In this document: positions 13,708 through 16,211 of the stretch, in pieces | How the letters are laid out: every line of letters begins with the position of its first letter | Numbering within the stretch: the first letter of the stretch is position 1 | NCBI GenBank assembly: GCA_046538075.1 | Contig: JBKHJN010000049.1 | Location: 1-16,211, forward strand | Direction of reading: 5' to 3' | Length of the DNA stretch: 16,211 nucleotides | From: Desulfobacca_B sp046538075 | GTDB lineage: Bacteria > Desulfobacterota > Desulfobaccia > Desulfobaccales > Desulfobaccaceae | Made by a program: the position numbers and the translations under genes | The notes under the pieces: model-generated | Database searches by the model: none | What the model was told of the DNA's origin: nothing | What the model saw: the letters and a program-made list of their open reading frames with translations, nothing else

Positions 13708-15063
13708 ATGTATTTCACTAGAAAGAAGCTGTCCACTTTGGGGTTCGCGGCTGCGGCGATTTTTTTTCTACTGGCTGGAGATCTGGCGGCATCGGGTCAG
13801 GATTGCCAGGTCCTGAGCCTGGAGGACTGCCTGGCCCGGGCCCGGGAGAAAAACCCCACCCTGGGCGCGGCCCGGGAGCGGGTGCGGGAACTGGTGGCGG
13901 ACTATGAGGCGGCCCGCTCCCAGTACTTTCCGAGATTTACCTTGAATTCCTATTACCAACGGGTGGAACCTGATCGCCTCTCTCCGGGGGGGGCGGCCAC
14001 CACCCAGAATCTGTTCAGCCGGGAGGGCCTGACCAGCCTCACCGGCAAACAGATCGTTTTTGACGGCCTGCAAACCTATTATAATACCAAGGCGGCCGCC
14101 TTGGGCCGGAAGGCGCAGCGCCAGGAGGTGGCCCGGACCGCGGAGGAAGTGGCCTTTTTGGTCACCGAGGCCTTCTACCGGCTGCTGGAGGCCAAAGCAG
14201 ATGTGCGGGTGGCGGAGGCGGCCTTGCAGGAACGCCGGGAGTTTCTGGAAATCACCGAGGCTTTTTTCCGGGCCGGGAAGGTTACCCGGGTGGACGCGTT
14301 CAAGGCCCGCTCCCAGGTACTGGAGGCGGAGCAGGGACTGGTGGAAGCGGGCCATGCCGTGCGCCTGGCCCGAGCAATCCTGGCCCGCACCCTGGGGCTG
14401 GAGGATGGGGCCCCGATCGATATTCGGGGACAGCTGCCCCGGAAATTGCCAGCCGCCCAAGACTTTGACGCCTTGTGGCGACAGGCTAAAGAAAACAACC
14501 CGGAAATCAAGCGCCTCAAGCTGGAGCTGGCCCAGAGCCAGGCCCTGGTCAAGGCGGCCCAGGGCGGCTATTTTCCCGAAGTCAGCCTGCAAGGCAGCGT
14601 CGGGGTGCGCCACCGGGACGTGGGCGGCACCAAAGAAGAGTGGCTGGGCGGGGTGTTCATGGAATTTCCGCTTTTCGAGGGCGGTCTGACCCGGGCCCAG
14701 GTGGCCAAAGCGGCCTCGCAATACCGGCAATTGCTGGAAAGACAGCGGGACCGGCTCGATGCCCTGCGGGTCGAACTGATGACCGGCTGGAAGCAGCAGG
14801 AAGATGCCCGCCAGGGGGTAGCCGCCTCCCGGCAGAACCTGGTTGCCACCCAAGAAGCTTACCGCAGCGCCCTGGCTCTGTACCGGGTGGGCAAGGCCGT
14901 CGGCCTGGACGTGCTGACCGCGGAATTGGAGCTCACCGGGGCGCGTCTCGGTCTTATCGGTTACCAGGTAGCCTATGAGATCGGCCAAGCCAAGGTGAAA
15001 CAAGTCATCGGGGGAGAGACGGCCGAAACTGGGATAAGACCACCCCAGGGGGAAGGGAAGTGA
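13708..15063 (+). CDS. TolC-family outer-membrane efflux protein
   Basis: The 451-residue product has a signal peptide (hydrophobic about 11-23, LAAS near 26-29), then the OMF repeat pattern: SLEDCLARAREKNPTL (36-51) opens the first half, and LWRQAKENNPEIKRLK (about 257-272) opens the second. FPRFTLN (73-79) and FPEVSLQG mark the beta-barrel strands, and WLGGVFMEFPLFEGG (about 312-326) is the second-half barrel signature. Long helices follow each. Length is normal for the family. The ORF includes a preceding TTG, but ATG 13708 with GGAG 6 bases upstream is chosen. It begins 32 bases after the OB-fold-like gene, and its stop overlaps the adaptor start (GTGA). It should provide the outer-membrane exit duct of the pump. 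Confidence 0.93.
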   Translation: MYFTRKKLSTLGFAAAAIFFLLAGDLAASGQDCQVLSLEDCLARAREKNPTLGAARERVRELVADYEAARSQYFPRFTLNSYYQRVEPDRLSPGGAATTQNLFSREGLTSLTGKQIVFDGLQTYYNTKAAALGRKAQRQEVARTAEEVAFLVTEAFYRLLEAKADVRVAEAALQERREFLEITEAFFRAGKVTRVDAFKARSQVLEAEQGLVEAGHAVRLARAILARTLGLEDGAPIDIRGQLPRKLPAAQDFDALWRQAKENNPEIKRLKLELAQSQALVKAAQGGYFPEVSLQGSVGVRHRDVGGTKEEWLGGVFMEFPLFEGGLTRAQVAKAASQYRQLLERQRDRLDALRVELMTGWKQQEDARQGVAASRQNLVATQEAYRSALALYRVGKAVGLDVLTAELELTGARLGLIGYQVAYEIGQAKVKQVIGGETAETGIRPPQGEGK

Positions 15064-16211
15064 AGCGCCTGCCCGGAGGGAAGAAGACTGTATTGGCCAT
15101 CTTTGGCCTGGTTGTCATTCTATTATTGGGTTATCGTCTGCTCCTCTACCGCCCCTCAGTGCCGGTGATGGTGGTAAAGCAGAGGGAAGTGCAGGGGCAG
15201 GTGAAGGGACCGGGCACGGTGCAGTCCAAGGTGCCGGTGACGGTGAGCACCAAGATCACCGGTATTGTCGAAAAACTCTATGCCGACCAGGGTGACCGGG
15301 TGAAAAAAGATCAACTTCTGGCAGAACTGGACGCCGCGGAACTCAGAGCCAGGGCGGCTTCCAGTCGGGCGGGCCGCCACCGGGCCCAGCGGGAGCTGAG
15401 GCGAGCCCAGGCCGAGGTGGCCAAGGCCCAGGCCAACCTGGAACTGGCCCGGAGCAACTACCGCCGGGACCTGGAGGTCTTTAAGCCGGGATACATCTCC
15501 GGGGCGGCCATGGACACTACCCGGGCCCAGCTGCGTCTGGCGGAAAGCGAACAGGCCGCGGCCCAGGCTCAGCTGGCGGCGCAGGCCGCGGCCGCGGCCC
15601 AGGCCGAGTCGGAAGTCCAGGCCTCCGAGGCGCTCCTGGGTTACACCAAGATCCCGGCCCCCATGGACGGGCTGATTACCGTACGGGAGGCGGAAGTAGG
15701 CAGCACCGTCTCTCCGGGCGAGCCCATCTTCCAGATGGTGGATCTGGATACCATCTGGATCGCGGCCTGGATCGACGCCAGCCAGATCGCCCCGCTGGCG
15801 GCCGGGCAAAAGGCCGCCATCCGCCTGCGCTCCGGGCGCCACTACCAGGGGCAGGTGGCCCGCCTCAACCGGGAAGCCGACACGGTGACCCGGGAATTGC
15901 AAGTGGATGTCAAACTCGACACCCTCCCCGACCCCCTGGTGATTGGCGAAGAAGCGGAGGTCACCATCGCCACCGGGCGGCAACAGGCCCTGGCCGTGCC
16001 TCTGGCCGCCATCGTCAGCCGCCGGGAAGAAACCGGGGTCATGGCGGCGGAGCAGGGCCGGCTGGCCTTCCGTCCGGTCACCGTGGGACTGAATGACGGC
16101 CAAAAGGTTGCGGTCCTGGAAGGCCTCCAGGAGGGGGAGTTGGTGGTGCCCCAGCCGGTGAATCTCCAACCCGGCAGCCGGGTCAAACCGGTGGTCCAAA
16201 GTCCGGCAGGC
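15060..16211 (+). CDS. HlyD/RND-type periplasmic adaptor (membrane fusion) protein, right end off the window
   Basis: 384 residues are visible with no stop; translated by hand. One N-terminal membrane anchor (about 11-29) precedes a first lipoyl half (GPGTVQSKVPVTVSTKITG, 50-68, then IVEKLYADQGDRVKKDQLLAEL). A long coiled-coil hairpin (about 92-190) follows, rich in Ala/Gln/Glu with an Ala run at 176-180. The second lipoyl half is YTKIPAPMDGLITVREAEVG (195-214). Beta-barrel and membrane-proximal domains (about 228-380) complete the usual order. The family is 350-400 residues, so only a few residues are probably missing. GTG 15060 overlaps the tolC-like stop by 4 bases, with GGGGGAAGGGAA upstream. 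It should link the inner-membrane transporter to the TolC channel. Confidence 0.93.
   Translation, partial: MKRLPGGKKTVLAIFGLVVILLLGYRLLLYRPSVPVMVVKQREVQGQVKGPGTVQSKVPVTVSTKITGIVEKLYADQGDRVKKDQLLAELDAAELRARAASSRAGRHRAQRELRRAQAEVAKAQANLELARSNYRRDLEVFKPGYISGAAMDTTRAQLRLAESEQAAAQAQLAAQAAAAAQAESEVQASEALLGYTKIPAPMDGLITVREAEVGSTVSPGEPIFQMVDLDTIWIAAWIDASQIAPLAAGQKAAIRLRSGRHYQGQVARLNREADTVTRELQVDVKLDTLPDPLVIGEEAEVTIATGRQQALAVPLAAIVSRREETGVMAAEQGRLAFRPVTVGLNDGQKVAVLEGLQEGELVVPQPVNLQPGSRVKPVVQSPAG

Noticed and set aside
13768..15003. 411-codon open frame on the minus strand
   Set aside because: Antisense to the TolC-family gene, which has a signal peptide, RBS and family motifs; the minus frame has none.
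15156..16199. 347-codon open frame on the minus strand
   Set aside because: Antisense to the HlyD-type adaptor; His/Gly-rich low-complexity translation typical of a shadow frame.

Overview
The window looks like chromosomal DNA from an anaerobic bacterium of the Desulfobacterota (sulfate reducer or syntroph, broadly Desulfobacca- or Syntrophobacter-like). This is an inference from gene content: long HdrA-type flavo-iron-sulfur proteins, an MvhD-type electron-transfer protein and a methylene-tetrahydrofolate reductase in one operon, in moderately GC-rich DNA. No rRNA, tRNA, CRISPR array or intact insertion sequence was found.

Left part (1-8080, minus strand, transcribed right to left): an energy-metabolism operon in the order receiver-like protein (7993-7580), metF (7602-6727, overlapping the previous gene), a 1041-residue HdrA (6691-3566), MvhD with an unusual C-terminal extension (3549-2791), and a second long HdrA that runs off the left edge (2722-1). 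Upstream, at 8064-8079, lies a very good sigma-54 type promoter (GG-N10-GC). By analogy with known MetF-HdrABC-MvhD complexes, the proteins probably form a soluble complex that couples methylene-/methyl-THF interconversion to low-potential electron carriers. No HdrB, HdrC or MetV is visible here.

Middle part (8237-10510, minus strand): two exported proteins. The first transcribed is a caspase-like (clan CD-type) cysteine-protease-like protein (10271-8901). The second is a 118-residue exported protein (8760-8404). It is almost nothing but a free copy of the first protein's 78-residue C-terminal domain (43 of 78 identical, no gaps). The leader of the protease-like gene holds a terminator hairpin and a competing long-range pairing, which looks like an attenuator. 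A structured terminator-like element (8237-8336) separates this unit from the metabolic operon.

The intergenic region 10272-11066 is very AT-rich for the window. It contains palindromes, promoter-like motifs and a GC-rich islet that reads as a short remnant of a membrane-protein gene.

Right part (11016-16211, plus strand): an efflux operon. It begins with an ArsR-family regulator whose sigma-70-like promoter overlaps a perfect 16-bp palindrome. It continues with an ABC ATPase, an ABC-2 permease (4-base overlap), a small exported OB-fold-like protein, a TolC-family outer-membrane channel, and a HlyD-type periplasmic adaptor (4-base overlap) that reaches the right edge. Together these could make a tripartite pump across both membranes, switched by the ArsR protein. 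The substrate cannot be read from the sequence.
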